Notes: generated from the letters alone by a model not told the origin. DNA of 64,000 nt from Aristolochia californica (GCA_029961685.1 JARWKL010000007.1:4050708-4114707), one strand, 5' to 3'; shown: positions 1 through 22,140, counted from the stretch's first letter. A program made the numbers and translations.

Positions 1-2
1 TC

Positions 3-9979
<9,977 letters not shown>

Positions 9980-10572
9980 ACTTTGTATTCTTTTCTAGTG
10001 CTTTTTCTCTTTCCAACTAATCTTGTTACAGCGTTTTCTGTTTACAAAATTTGGATCTTTATCCGTGTGATGGTTCTTTGGGTCAATTGTTGTCAAGGAT
10101 GAGGTCCATTTGATCTGGTGTCTTGCAGATGTAATTTGAGAGTTGCAAGTGTGAATAATAGCACCAATGGCAAGGGAAGGTGCTACTTCTCCCGCTTCAA
10201 TCATTCAATCTATTTGTGGGGAAAAGTCACACGGTTTTCTCCTCTCTTCGTAAGTTTTTGGGACTATCTTAGAGGGAGAAGGGGGAGCCCTAGATAAGGA
10301 AGGTAGGGCTCTCCCGTCGATGTCGAAATGACTGGAAGGGAAAATTACCCCCTTTTGCGCTTGCGTTACTACTAAGAAAGATGAATTCTTTTCATTCTAT
10401 TAACAGAATTCTGAACACTTCAACTGTATCCATTCCTTTCTGGTTTCAATTACTGAAAAGTGACAGGGTGAATGATTTTATACAAAGGGTACTGTCTTTT
10501 TCTTAATAGACATTGCCTTTTGGGGGGAAAGAAATTATCAAAATCAAAGAGAGAACAAGAACGGAGGCTTCA
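9980..10572. other. kinase 3' flank, convergent with the nitrite reductase remnant
   Basis: There is no gene in this stretch. The first part is probably kinase 3' untranslated sequence. Towards 10572 it meets the 3' end of the nitrite reductase pseudogene, which reads the other way. I see no transposon ends. Confidence 0.5.
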
Positions 10573-10942
10573 TCAATCTTCTTCTTCTTCTTCCCTCTCT
10601 TTAGGCACTGCTCCAAACTCTTCTACCAAAATCTTCAAAACTAACGGAACCAAGTCCTTACAAGGAACAGCTTTCTTATACACTTCCCCCAAATGTGAAT
10701 CGCTCCCGATTCTCCCACCCAGGAAAACATCCGCTCCTTCCACTACCTTCCCATTTTCATCCCTCGTCATGCAACCCATGAGCCCGATATCAGCCGCCTG
10801 AACCTGCCCACAGGTGTTTGGGCACCCCGTCCAGTGCATTCTCACAGGCTTGTCCACAGTAACCAGCTTCTGCACCTCCTCTGTTACCTTCAACGCCCGC
10901 GCCTTCGTTTCGATGATTGCTTGTCCGCAGAACTGGTTACAG

Positions 10943-13413
10943 TAGGGGTGGCTTCGAGCCGAGCCGGTTCGCGAGCCGGCTCGGTTCGGCTCGATTCGAT
11001 TCGTCATTTTTCGAGCTCGAGCCGAGCTCGAACACCGAAATCGGCTCGTTTACCTTAACGAGCCGAGCTCGACCTAAGCTAGGTTCGGTTCGTTGGCTCG
11101 CGAGCCGGCTCGAAATGAGTCGGATCGGCATGAATCAGTACGGGATCGCGAGCGAGCGGGGGAGCGGGAGCGGGAGCGGGAGCGAGAGCGAGGGGGGGAA
11201 AAATTTTTCCTCCCCCCTCGTCACTGCCGACCCCTCCCATCGGTTGTTGTCGCCGCCTCTACCGCCGTCGTAGCTGTTCTTCGGCGTCTATACCGCCGTC
11301 GCAGCTGTCGCCGGCCGCCTCTGTGTCCGTCCGTTCGATTTCTTCCTCTCCTCGCCGTCGCCTCTGTTTCCGTCACCGCCGATTCCGTCGCCGCCGACTC
11401 CGTCGTGGCCGTCATCTCCGACGATAAATCCTCCCCGGTGCCGTAAGCCCCTTCCCTCGGGGTCGTCTCGGCGGAAAGCAGAACAGGGGAGAAATAATCT
11501 CCCCCTTCCTCGCGAGAGGATGATCTCGCACGTGCTATTTCGCACGTGCGAGATCATAAAATAAAAAAAAAACTTTTTCCTCTGGAAAAAATTAAAAATA
11601 AATTTTATACAAATAATTTTCTATAAACTATTAGTGTCTCATGTTTTTTTAAACACTTTTCTAATTGAAATTTTTTATTAAAAATCATATAATTTTCAAA
11701 GTAAGATTTTTTGTACCAAGATGGGGTAGAAAACTGTATAGAAAATTTTTGAATAAGTATTTAACAGTTGATGCTGTAATGCTTTTAGCATGAAATAATT
11801 TTCATTGCAATTTTGTGTTTGATATTTTATTTAATTAAAAATTTATCGATAAGTATAATAATATATTAGATTGATTATTAATTTTTATTTATTTCCCTAG
11901 AAGAGACAATAAAAGGTCCATTTAACTTTCCTAAGAAAATTTTAAAATATTTCCTATAATTTTCTAATAAGTCACTAATAGTAATAAGATTTTATTTAAA
12001 TATTTTTTTGGGAATATGTATCATAGGAAAAATATTTTTAGTTTTTCCTAGAATATAAATTTTTATCTAGGGGCACTAAGGAGGCCATAATATGGCCAAA
12101 TTCAAAAATTACAAAACAAGCTAGACAACAATTGGAGTAAAAAATATTAATATTGGTGCATTTTAATCCATTATTGAAATTCAATCCTGAACCTCCCCTA
12201 TCATTATATTTTTTAAAAATGTATGCATAATTTTATATATAATTTATTCAAAGCCACCCCTACGTGTGAGATCATAAACAAGGAAAAAAAAAACTCTTTG
12301 TCCCTTCCTCATGGCTCTTAAATAAATTGAAAAGATATTTTAGTAGAAATACGTTTCCAGAGACTAGTTTTTTCAATAAATGTTGAAAAAACATTTTTAA
12401 TAGAAATATAGGGACCATTAGTGCCTCGTATTTTTTCAAAATATTTTTCTAATTATAAATTCTTTTTAAAAAATCCTATAATTTTTCAAGTAAGATTTTC
12501 TTGCCAAGATGGCTTAGAAAACCATATAGAAAAATTTTGAATAAGTATTTGACAGTTGATGATATAATACTTTGAGCATGAGGCAATTTTCATAGTAATT
12601 TTGTGTTTGACATTTTATGTGATTAAAATTTTATCGATAAGTATAATAATATATTAGATTAATTATTAATTTTTATTTATTTCCTTAGAAAAGGCAATAA
12701 GAGGTCCATTTAATTTTCCTAAGAAAAATTTAAAATATTTCTTGTAATTTTCTAGTAAGTATGTAATAGTAATATGATTTTATTTAAAGAATTTATAGTT
12801 TTTATTTGGGTGATTGTAAATTGATAGTGATATTTTATTTTATTTTGTTGTGTTTGATTATTGTATGGAGTTTATTTATAATGTTATGTAGTGTATGGAG
12901 TGTTTAGATTATTTTATGGAGTGTATAAACAATTTCATGAAGTGTTTATGGAATGTATAGACAATTTTATGGAGTGTTTATGGAGTGTTTATGCAGGTAT
13001 TATGTATATTGATTATGCCCAATTTTAAGTAAAGGTCATGCCGAATTTTATACAAGTATTATATATATAGATTATGTTCAATTTTAAGTAGAGGTTATAC
13101 CCAATCTTATACACATATTATATATATAAGTTATGCCCAATTTTATGTAGAGGTCATGCCCAATTTTATATAAAATGTATGCATAATTTTATATACATTT
13201 TATTCGATATATATTTTTTGAAAAGTTTGAAATGTATGTTAAGGCTCGAGCTCGGCTCGAAGCTCGGCTCGAACTCGTTGGGCTCGAGCTCGATAACAAT
13301 TTTAGGCTCGAGACGAGGCTCGGCTCGAAGCTCGGCTCGAAATATTTAAATCAAGCTCGACTCGAACATAGGCAGGTTCGGGCTCGGCTCGGCTCGGCTC
13401 GATGCCACCCCTA
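10943..13413. mobile_element. hAT-like non-autonomous DNA transposon, copy 1 (2471 bp)
   Basis: The ends are inverted: TAGGGGTGGCTTCGAGCC at the left and the complement of TAGGGGTGGCATCGAGCC at the right. Subterminal arrays of GAGCTCGGCTCG-type motifs lie inside both ends (10950-11115 and 13240-13400). It interrupts the nitrite reductase reading frame exactly between LVACT and NQFCGQ. Flanks GGTTACAG (left) and GTTACCAA (right) resemble a decayed 8 bp target duplication. Inside are a GC-rich block (11100-11500), then AT-rich sequence with two diverged copies of one module (about 11540-12250 and 12262-13200). No transposase reading frame was found. TIR sequence and target-site length fit the hAT superfamily; mobilisation would need an enzyme from elsewhere. 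Confidence 0.85.
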
Positions 13414-13942
13414 GTTACCAAGTGCAGGCGACCAAACCTTTCATCGAGATGGGTGGCTCAGGACCGAATCTCTCTTTCAGCGGAGCCTCGTTCAGGAGAG
13501 TTCCTACGGAGGAGTCTGTCACATTCGGGATGGTGATGTTTTGCTCGACTGTGAGACGCAGCTCGCCCGAGCCATATTGGTCGGCCAGACGGGCCAGTTC
13601 AATCAACTCGTGTATAAACACGGCCCACAGGTATATAGAGGCCTACGAAGTTCAATCCGGTCTGCTTCTGCCGGTGGACCCCAAAATAATCTTGTCTCTC
13701 CCAGTCCTTCCGGATCAGATCCTCCGGCGACGATCTTTCTAATTCTTTGTTCGACATTCTTTTTGAAACCTCAGATCTAAACCCTTCGATCCCCTGAAGG
13801 ACGAAAGATTAAGTTAAAATCATAAATGGACGGTGCCGATTGACGCTATGGCGGGAATGGAATTAGGGCCTCACAAGTTCGTCAATCAGCCACATCTTTC
13901 GGATCTTTTGTTGGTTGCTACGGGTTCCAAGGTCCCGGTAAG

Positions 13943-16354
13943 TAGGGGTGGCTTCGAACCGAGCAGGTTTGCGAGCGGCTCGAGTTCTGCTCGGTACCGG
14001 CTCGGTTCGATTCGTTATCTATCGAGCTTGAATACCAAAATCGGTTTGTTTACCTTAACGAGCCGAGCTCAACCAAAGCCAAGTTCGGTTTGTCGGCTCG
14101 AAGTAAGTCGGATCGGTCGGGATCGGGATCGGGGGAGCGAGAGTGGGATAGAGAGCGGGATCGAGAGCGAGGGGGGAAAATTTTTTCCTCCCCTCATCAC
14201 CACCGAGCCCCTCCCGTCAGCTCTTATCGTCACCTCTACCGCCGTCGCAGCTGTTCGTTGGCCATCTCTATCGCCGTCGCAGCTGCTCGTCGGCCGCCTC
14301 TGTGGCCGTCTGTTCGATTTCTTCCTCTCCTTGCCGTCGCCTTTGTTTCCGTCGCCGCAGCCTCCGTCGCAGCCGTCATCCCCGACGATAGGTCCTCCCC
14401 GGCGCCGTAACCCCCTCCCCTCCACGTCGTCTCGGTGGAAAACCTGAACCTAAGTTCAAGGGAGAAATAATATCCTCCCTCCCCCGCGCGAAGTTGATCT
14501 CGCACGTACGATTTCGCACGTGCGATATCATAAAGTAAACAAAAAAAAACTTTTTCCTCTCGAAAAAATTTAAAATAAATTTTATAGGAATAAGTTTCTA
14601 TAAACTATTAATATCTCATTTTTTTTAAATATTTTTCTAATTGAAATTTTTTATTAAAAATTATATAATTTTCTAAGTAAGATTTTCGTACCAAGATGGG
14701 GTAGAAAACTGTATAAATTTTTTTTGAATAAGTATTTAACTGTTGATACTGTAATAATTTTACATTAAGCAATTTTTATTGCAATTTTGTGTTTGATATT
14801 TTATTTAATTAAAAATTTATCGATAAGTATAATAATATATTAGATTGATTATTAGTTTTTATTTATTTTCCTAGAAGAGACAATAAAATGTCCATTTAAC
14901 TTTCCTAAAAAATTTTAAATATTTATTGTAATTTTCTAATAAGTCACTAATAGTAACAAGATTTTATTTAAAGTTTTTTTTGGGAATATGTATCATAGGA
15001 AAAATATTTTTAGTTTTTCCTAGAATATAAATTTTCATCTAGGGGCACTAAGGAGGTCATAATAAATTATGGCCAAATTCAAAAATTACAAAACAAGCTA
15101 GACAACAAAGATTAATATTGGTGCATTTTAATCCATTATTGAAATTTAATCCTCCCCTATCATTATATTTTTTTAAAATGTATGCATAATTTTATATATA
15201 ATTTATTCAAAGCCACCCCTACATGCGAGATCATAAACAAGGATTTTTTATTTTTTTTGTCCCTTCCTCATGGCTCTTAAAAATTGAAAAAATATTTTAG
15301 TAGAAATACATTTCTAGAGATTATTAGTGGTTTTTTCAATAAATGTTGAAAAAAAAAATTTAGTAGAAATATAGGGACCATTAGTGCCTCAAGTTTTTTC
15401 AAAATATTTTTCTAATTATAAATTATTTTTAAAAAATTATTTAATTTTCTAAGTAAGATTTTCTTGCCAAGATGGGTTAGAAAACCATATAGAAAATTTT
15501 TGAATAAGTATTTGACACTTGATGATATAATACTTTGAGCATGAGGCAATTTTCATAACAATTTTGTGTTTGATATTTTATGTGATTAAAAATTTATCGA
15601 TAAGTATAATAATATATTAGAGTAATTATTAATTTTTATTTATTTCCTTAGAAAAGGCAATAAGAGGTCCATTTAACTTTCCTAAGAAAAATTTAAAATA
15701 TTTATTGTAATTTTCTAGTAAGTCTCTAATAGTAATAGGAATTTATTTAAAGGATTTATAGTTTTTATTTGGATGATTATAAATTGATAGTGATATTTCA
15801 TTTAATTTTGTTGTGTTTGATTATTGTATGGAATTTATTGATAATGTTATGCAGTGTATGGAGTGTTTAGACTATTTTATGGAGTGTATAAATAATTTCA
15901 TGGAGTGTTTATGGAATGTATAAACAATTTTATGGAGTGTTTATGCAGGTATTATGTATATTGATTATGCCCAATTTTAAGTAAAGGTTATGTTGAATTT
16001 TATACAAGTATTATATATATAGATTATGCTCAATTTTAAGTAGAGGTTATGCCCAATCTTACACACTTATTATATATATAGGTTATGCCCAATTTTATGT
16101 AGAGGTCATGCCCAATTTTATGTAAAATGTATGCATAATTTTATATACATTTTATTCGATATATATTTTTTGAAAAATTTTAAATGTATGTTGAGGCTCG
16201 AGCTCGGCTCGAACTCGTTGGACTCGAACTCGATAACAATTTTAGGCTCGAGGCAAAGTTCAACTCGAAACTCGACTCAAAATATTTAAATCAAAGCTCT
16301 GCTCGAATATAAGCAGGTTCGGGCTCGGCTCGGCTCGGCTCGATGCCACCCCTA
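13943..16354. mobile_element. hAT-like non-autonomous DNA transposon, copy 2 (2412 bp)
   Basis: It has the same ends, subterminal GAGCTCGG arrays, GC-rich block (about 14090-14470) and duplicated AT-rich module as the copy at 10943-13413, in the same orientation. It sits in the nitrite reductase exon between LEAY and RDLGTR. The flanking 8 bp are CCGGTAAG (13935-13942) and TTGGTAAG (16355-16362): an 8 bp target duplication in which two C bases on one side have become T. No transposase frame is present. Arg/Ser-rich frames across the GC-rich block look like by-products of base composition. Confidence 0.88.
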
Positions 16355-16661
16355 TTGGTAAGCCTCGAGGATCGCCTTGCAGATGAGAAGGACTTTGTCT
16401 CCCGGGACCCACGCATCAAGAGCAATCGCCTCCGCACATCTCTTGGGGTTGAAAAAACCTCCCACTAGTATATTGAATCCGAACCGTCCGTCTTTCATGG
16501 CGGGCATGTAAGCAAGATCGTTGATGTGGGATGCTCGTATAGTTCATGCGACCCCACCACGCACACGTTCCATTTCCGGGCCTGAGATTGAAAAGACAAA
16601 AACCATGTTTCAGTTTGGGCCCACTACAAACTGGGCTCACCAATAAAATACGAAAAAAATG

Positions 16662-16733
16662 TGTGGCTGCTGGGATTCGAGCCCAGGTCTCCACGGCCAC
16701 AACGTGGAATTCTAACCACTAAACTACAGCCAC
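16662..16733 (-). tRNA. tRNA-His (anticodon GTG)
   Basis: Read on the minus strand, the gene starts GTGGCTGTAGTTTAGTGG and ends CAGCAGCCAC plus discriminator A. The 7 bp acceptor stem GTGGCTG/CAGCCAC pairs perfectly. The anticodon stem CCACG/CGTGG encloses the loop TTGTGGC, so the anticodon is GTG (histidine). The T arm contains GGCTCGAATCC. A run of seven T follows at once on the minus strand (A run at 16652-16659), a normal Pol III terminator. It lies inside an intron of the nitrite reductase pseudogene, same strand. Expected cytosolic tRNA-His; probably functional. Confidence 0.93.
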
Positions 16734-17126
16734 CGACATGAAAAATAACTGCGTGGTCAATCATGAACTCACAGATTAGAGAAGTTGGGATTGCCGCGAC
16801 CGTTGTTAGTGATAAACTGAGACAGAGGAGATGAGTGTATGGAGTGTCGACGATCTCGTGGCGGTCAATGCCGGCGAGAGGATTTCCGACGGGGTTTCAA
16901 ACGTTGTCCATGCCGCTCTGGAGGCTGGTAAGTCCAACTCCGGCGAGACCGTTCAGAATCTCTGGCACGTCCGGCAGCTGAACCCCTCGAATTTGCCAGT
17001 TCTGCCTCGTCGTCACGTTGGCGCATCCTTGGTCGCCGTACTTGGTTATCACTGCACCCAGGTAGCGAGTCTGTTCGCTCGTCGTCACTCCGTTCGGTAG
17101 TTTCAGTCTCATCATAAATCGCCCGT

Positions 17127-17994
17127 CTGTATAGGATTCGAACCAATGTAAGATCAAATGGAGACTAATTTGTCTTTCTTTAATGTGGTTCCGTGATTTA
17201 TGCATTATTATGGATTTCGTGACCGATCAACGGCGACGGAGAAGAAAAAGAAAGAAGACACTTTTTTTGTCTTTTTCACTCGAAAATCTAATCATGTGTA
17301 AGACTCTATTGGATTTCCTTTTAAAGACATATTTAAAAATAAAATCCCCAGGTGGCCTATGTTATTATGAGGATGGTCCATGTTCTTGATCAGAATGCGG
17401 TCCACTTTTTCTTGGATGAACTGACTAGGGCAAAAAATGCCAAGAATCAGTCGTGGTAGGTAGAAGGTGACGGACTGCCATCCATTCGACGGTAGAGCTG
17501 GATTTTCCCTTCTCTCTGTTAAGCGGGAATAAGTTGTTTGTGAGGACGGACTGCCCCCGGCGCCTCACTTTGTTTTTCCAAATCACGGGGCGGAGTGCTC
17601 TTCTGGTGTGCTTTCTTCTTCACTCGAAATTCTGTTTGTTTTGCAACCTGAAATTTTGTCAGGGAGTGATAGGAAGAGGTTCGCGGTTAACTCGGTCTGC
17701 TTTTCGACTTTCCGTTGTTTATTTCTTCTTGTTTGGATAAGAAAGAGGTTAGCAGACTGCAAAGCTTCTTGTGGGAGCTTGAGAGAGTTGCGCTTTTTAC
17801 TGTTGTATATAGTTAAGAGATTCTTATGATGAAAGAGTTCTAGTTTTCTTGTTCGGGACTTGTCATTGTTCAACGCTGTCTCTCTAGATGCGCCATCATC
17901 TTCCCGTTGTGGGTCGGAGAATTTTCTGTGATCTATTTCCTTATGTATATGTTTCGCATTCAACCGTTTTCTCAGGTTCACAGTTTCCCAGGCG
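17127..17994. other. spacer between nitrite reductase and maturase remnants
   Basis: The nitrite reductase first exon would be expected here on the minus strand but I could not find it. The stretch has several short open frames with no recognisable family. The last ~100 bp may be the old 5' leader of the maturase fragment. Confidence 0.45.
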
Positions 17995-18540
17995 AAAGGA
18001 ATTTACTTGTACCCGATTCATGTCCATGGCACCAATGCTTCGTAGAACTCCAGACGCCGATGACCCGTCCTCCCTTATTGAAGAGGATGGAATTGCCATC
18101 TGTTCATCAATATGGGTTGAGAGCTTTAAAAATCCTGATGTTACTGTCACAAACCTCTCGTCTTATCTCCGACGCTTTGAACTGTGGGTCATTGCTTTAT
18201 CAAAAAGTTTGCATTGATGAGACGGGGTCTTACGTCCCCCGTAGCTCAATCCAAAAATCTGCGCTTGAAGACTTATTAGCTCTTCGAAATGCTGTTCTGG
18301 ATTCCAGATTCAAATGGGGTGCCCGTTTGGAGTTCTTTATAAAGTCTCCCAAAGACAAAATCGATTATGAATCTCTCTCAAAAAGGAAAATTCGTACTCT
18401 TTTGACTACCACTCAGCCAACCCCCTTCCAAGATCGAGTTGTCCAAGAAGTTCTTCTTATGATGTTTGAGCCGATTTATGAGGCTTGGTTTTCTCAGAAA
18501 TCTTATGCTTTTCGCCCTGGGAGGAATGCTCATACAGTAT
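17995..18540 (+). pseudogene. nuclear-encoded group II intron maturase fragment (nMAT1/nMAT4 type), truncated and frameshifted
   Basis: nMAT proteins are imported into mitochondria and help splice group II introns. The first part reads in one frame from an ATG at 18020 (MAPMLRRTPDADDPSS, then TNLSSYLRRFELWV). The homology then continues one frame over (YQKVCIDETGSYVPRSS, RNAVLDSRFKWGARLEF, TTTQPTPFQDRVVQEV, FAFRPGRNAHTV-like). The switch at about 18197 is a single inserted T in a GCTTTATC context. Similarity stops abruptly at about 18540, early in the reverse-transcriptase domain. The remaining several hundred residues, including the maturase domain, are not in the window, and unrelated sequence follows. 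Assignment to nMAT4 rather than nMAT1 is from memory of the family and less certain than the maturase call. Confidence 0.8.
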
Positions 18541-19198
18541 ATCCTGTAAATGATTTTATACGAGTCTCCTGTTTCTCAGGTCATCAGCAAGCTTCACTAT
18601 TATGGGATCCTGCCAGTCTTTCTTATTTTTAATTCTGAAACATTCTCTTGAACCTGTAGTTGGAAGAAGACGTTTTGTTCGTCTCCGGATGAAAGTTTTA
18701 ATAAACAAACAAATGAAGTTGCTGCAAGCCCTTAAAAGGACCAGATACCATTATATCATTTCATTGCATGAATCCTATTTTAGTTTTGCGATTACTGACA
18801 ACTAGCAAACAGGGCAATTCGATGATCAATAAGCACCAATCCATTCATTTGAAATTGCAAAACAGGCCGTGGAAAGGCCAATTTCGATACAAACAGTATA
18901 ACTAAAATATAAGAAGAAACAAAATCATACTCTCTGGGAGGGAAACTGGAAAAGTTCAGTCATCTTCGTCTGACAGGAGAACTAGCTCTGCATATAAAAA
19001 GTGATTCCATTACCCCTCCCAAAGGTGTTTAATAACATCACTAGTTATTCTACCCTGTCTCAAAGTAACGAAAATTTCAGACAAAAATACTACTTTACAA
19101 GAACGTGAGACACCAAAGAGGAAAAGAAACGTACCCACTTTGGATTAAAGCCACAAAAATAGGAGCAATGAAATGTAAAAAGAGAGACTCACCCATTA
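18541..19198. other. spacer holding the fucosyltransferase 3' flank
   Basis: There is no gene here. The half nearest 19198 is probably the 3' untranslated region of the minus-strand fucosyltransferase. The half nearest 18541 is the unrelated sequence joined to the broken maturase fragment. Confidence 0.45.
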
Positions 19199-22109
19199 CT
19201 AAACAAATATAACTTCAAACTTGGCGCAAGGGTTCCTCTCTATGTACTGACGAAAATCTTCATCCCCATGGAACCTAAAAGTATACAAAGCTTGTCTTTG
19301 TGTCAAACCAACTGGATATACCCTATATATTTTCAATTTGTCTCCTCCCCTTAAAACTTCCGGTCTCTCTTTCTTCCATACGGGTACATGGTTCAACAAC
19401 TGGAACTTCTGCAGTACTGCCAACTCCATAGAACTTAATGTCAAATTGTCCGACCTGGTCAGAGCCAGATGATCATTTAGATTATTTATCCCCAGAACCA
19501 TATAAGATAGATTCTGAAAATATTTACCTCAAAAAAATGGACTCCATTTCAAACCTCCCTCTTTCTCTCACAAACAAATGATAGACAGTACCAACACCTC
19601 TAGTGCATCTGCAAGGACGGATTTGGTTTCTCTCATCTCTTTCCCTAATTTTTGTAGCAACATAGATACAGAGGCGGCAGGATGAATGAACTGCAGCCAT
19701 GTCCACAAGGGCCTTGAATGAATCAGATGGACCTTCATACTTCCACCTACATAAAATTTCAGAGTCAGAAACAGGTATTGGCATACAACACTAAAGCTTC
19801 ATTTAGCCACCCTGAAAGGCGCCTACCGTATTTAATCTTCCACTTGTTTAAAATAATAGAGAGAAATTATTATTTGTGTTTCTGTCAAAAACAGAGAGCA
19901 GTAGGTTGCTTGTATCAAACATTGCTACCTCAATGAGTTATTGAAAGCCTCTGGATTTCCTGCGAGATACTTCATTTTCTTTGCAACCGGACCAACATCA
20001 GACAGCTTTCTGATGTGTAAAATAGAACGTGGTGAAGGAGCAAACTCTTGGATGTTGGGAGCACCCACAACCACAGGAATTGTGCCTGAAAAATAATTCA
20101 GAGATAAATAAAGGAAAAATAGATGAAAAAATATCACTAGAGACAGACAACTATAGAGCATAAAACCCAAATTCCATGGTAGTGACTTAAGTACCAGCAA
20201 CAAGTGACTGAAAGAATTTCTCTGTGACATAATCCTCCTCGTTTGAATTTTCAAAAGCCAAGCTGAATTTATAGCGCTTCAAAGTTTCAACTTTGTCCAC
20301 TGTAAGTTGGAAAAAATTACAAGTGTATAATCATCTTACCTACAAGTTATGATAAGTCACATGAGGGAATGAACCTCAGGCAGCCAAAACAAGTTAGAAG
20401 ACATGTCATTCATCTGATTTGAGAAAGGAGAGCCTACCAAAACATTTAGAAACAATGCACTCATACCTTGTCCATTACGGTTCCGATGACAGCTACCGTA
20501 AGAATCTATTTTGATATCCATTTTCTCCAGCATCACAAGGGCTTCCAGACGAAAGTTGCGAGCTCCACAATTTGAAACGAAAGCAGCTGCAAGGGATTTC
20601 TCAGTTTTGGGGGTCATTGGTTCCATAATATCATACTCTGCCCATGAGAAGTATCCAACTGGAACATCTGATGACAAACTTGTGGTCATCACAATGTTGT
20701 AACCTCTCCTATAAAAGAAAAATAAGTAGGCACTGTGAATCTCTATTGCAAAGGGAAGCAAGGTTAAAAGTTTAAATGGGGTGCTTGTCGAACCATCACA
20801 AAGTGAGGAACTAGCACAAGAAAAATTGGACCATCATCATCATTCGAACCTTGGTTCAACTATCTTAGATTTTATCTGGATGTATCCATCCAAAATATGC
20901 TTTATAGTTTGCTAGTTCTTTCACAAAAATGTTGTACAATGAGTAACAGTCCTGTAACCAACCAATTTTTTTTCTGTAGGAAACACATTTGTGGTATGCA
21001 CGACTAAAACACTGAAAAATTACAGAAACTTAAAGAAGAAAACAAGTGTATTCAATAGCAGTTATTTTACAAGGTATTATTTTCTCAAAACAAAATTTTA
21101 AAGGTATTTCATAACAAAAATATAAACAAAGGCAAGTTAACAGAAAATGTATGTTCTCAGACGCTTTCTTTCTACCTTTTCTGGAGTGCACTACATCAAG
21201 CTAATGAGATTTGAAAGTAAAGTCATCATTGGCATAAGTGAGGAGTGCCCTAAAAAAGACTAAGATAAATTAAAAATTCAATAAAAGTAGCAGTCAGGAA
21301 GGAGTTGATCAGAACTACCCCCAAAATACACCTACACACAAAAGGGTATCAAGTTCAGTTTGCAGTCCATATAAGGCATTTGGCTCGATGGTTATTCAGG
21401 CGTCGTGTGTGTATAATTGACATTCAGAAGAAAAAAAATGGAGATCTGGTGTGTTTCTACAGAAAGACACACTTTGAGGTATCTCCGGAAAAAACTAAGT
21501 TCCATTTACCAAACAAGGGCTCCAATCAATCTTCCGTAATAGACCCCAGCAATCGCAGTGAACAGTGAGTAAATTTATCATCTTCAGGATGAGGAGTGGC
21601 AGGAGAGGACTCAAGGGGCAGATGGGTGGGTCATAAGTATGAAGGCTTTCTACCAAAAAGGAAGTATGAAAAAAGAAAAGGTATCATCTTGGATACGAAG
21701 TGGGCCAAAGTAGGCAGGTCTAGGTGTCTCACAGGTGGTAAAAGGAGGAAACCAATAGCAGAGAGATAAAGAGCGAGCCATTTGTTTTTAATAGCAGAGC
21801 ATCCACATAATTACAGACTAATTTACTTATTCTCCAAAGGATGACAATTCAAAGTGCAGTTTGAAAAAAGACAACTTTCAAATGATGCTTACCCACCGTC
21901 GTGCCAGATCAATTTTATTCTCTGAATAATAGTGAGAAGATTCCATTGAGCGGAGGACACAAGCTATGCCAGGGTCTTGAGATAAATCGATAGTAGCATC
22001 TGGTTTCTTTCCTGATTCCGCAGTATACATAAACCTACAGCCAAGTGAGCAGGATATCGACTCCTGGCCAACAGCATGCAGATGTTAAAGGGAATATCTA
22101 ACCTTAGCA

Positions 22110-22140
<31 letters not shown>

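Larger units (their letters stand above)
10573..17126 (-). pseudogene. NiR: ferredoxin-nitrite reductase pseudogene, first exon missing, split by two hAT-like elements
   Basis: Ferredoxin-nitrite reductase reduces nitrite to ammonium in plastids using siroheme and a 4Fe-4S cluster. Recognisable exons on the minus strand: 17126-16773 (GRFMMRLKLPNG, TTRQNWQIRG); 16581-13875, interrupted by an insertion; and 13793-10573, interrupted by a second insertion. Family landmarks remain: LVACT followed downstream by NQFCGQAIIETK, and HWTGCPNTCGQ, together the cluster-binding cysteines, and a normal acidic C-terminus. Splice sites GTGAGT (16772) and GTGAGG (13874) are still visible. Damage: a TGA replaces an arginine codon after SGMDNV; a codon is lost and a base gained near 16820; a base is lost after YEHP (about 16520); a further frameshift precedes ELARLADQYG (about 13610); an extra base and TAA follow LVACT at 13413. 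The N-terminal exon with transit peptide is absent. It cannot make an enzyme. Confidence 0.93.

Noticed and set aside
10573..11007. Intact nitrite reductase gene ending here
   Set aside because: The C-terminal frame is clean, but upstream exons carry a nonsense codon and frameshifts and the first exon is missing, so it is a pseudogene.
10917..11446. Overlapping Arg/Ser-rich open frames in the GC-rich block (also 14069-14447)
   Set aside because: Frames are open on both strands and in several phases because of composition. They lie inside transposons and match no family.
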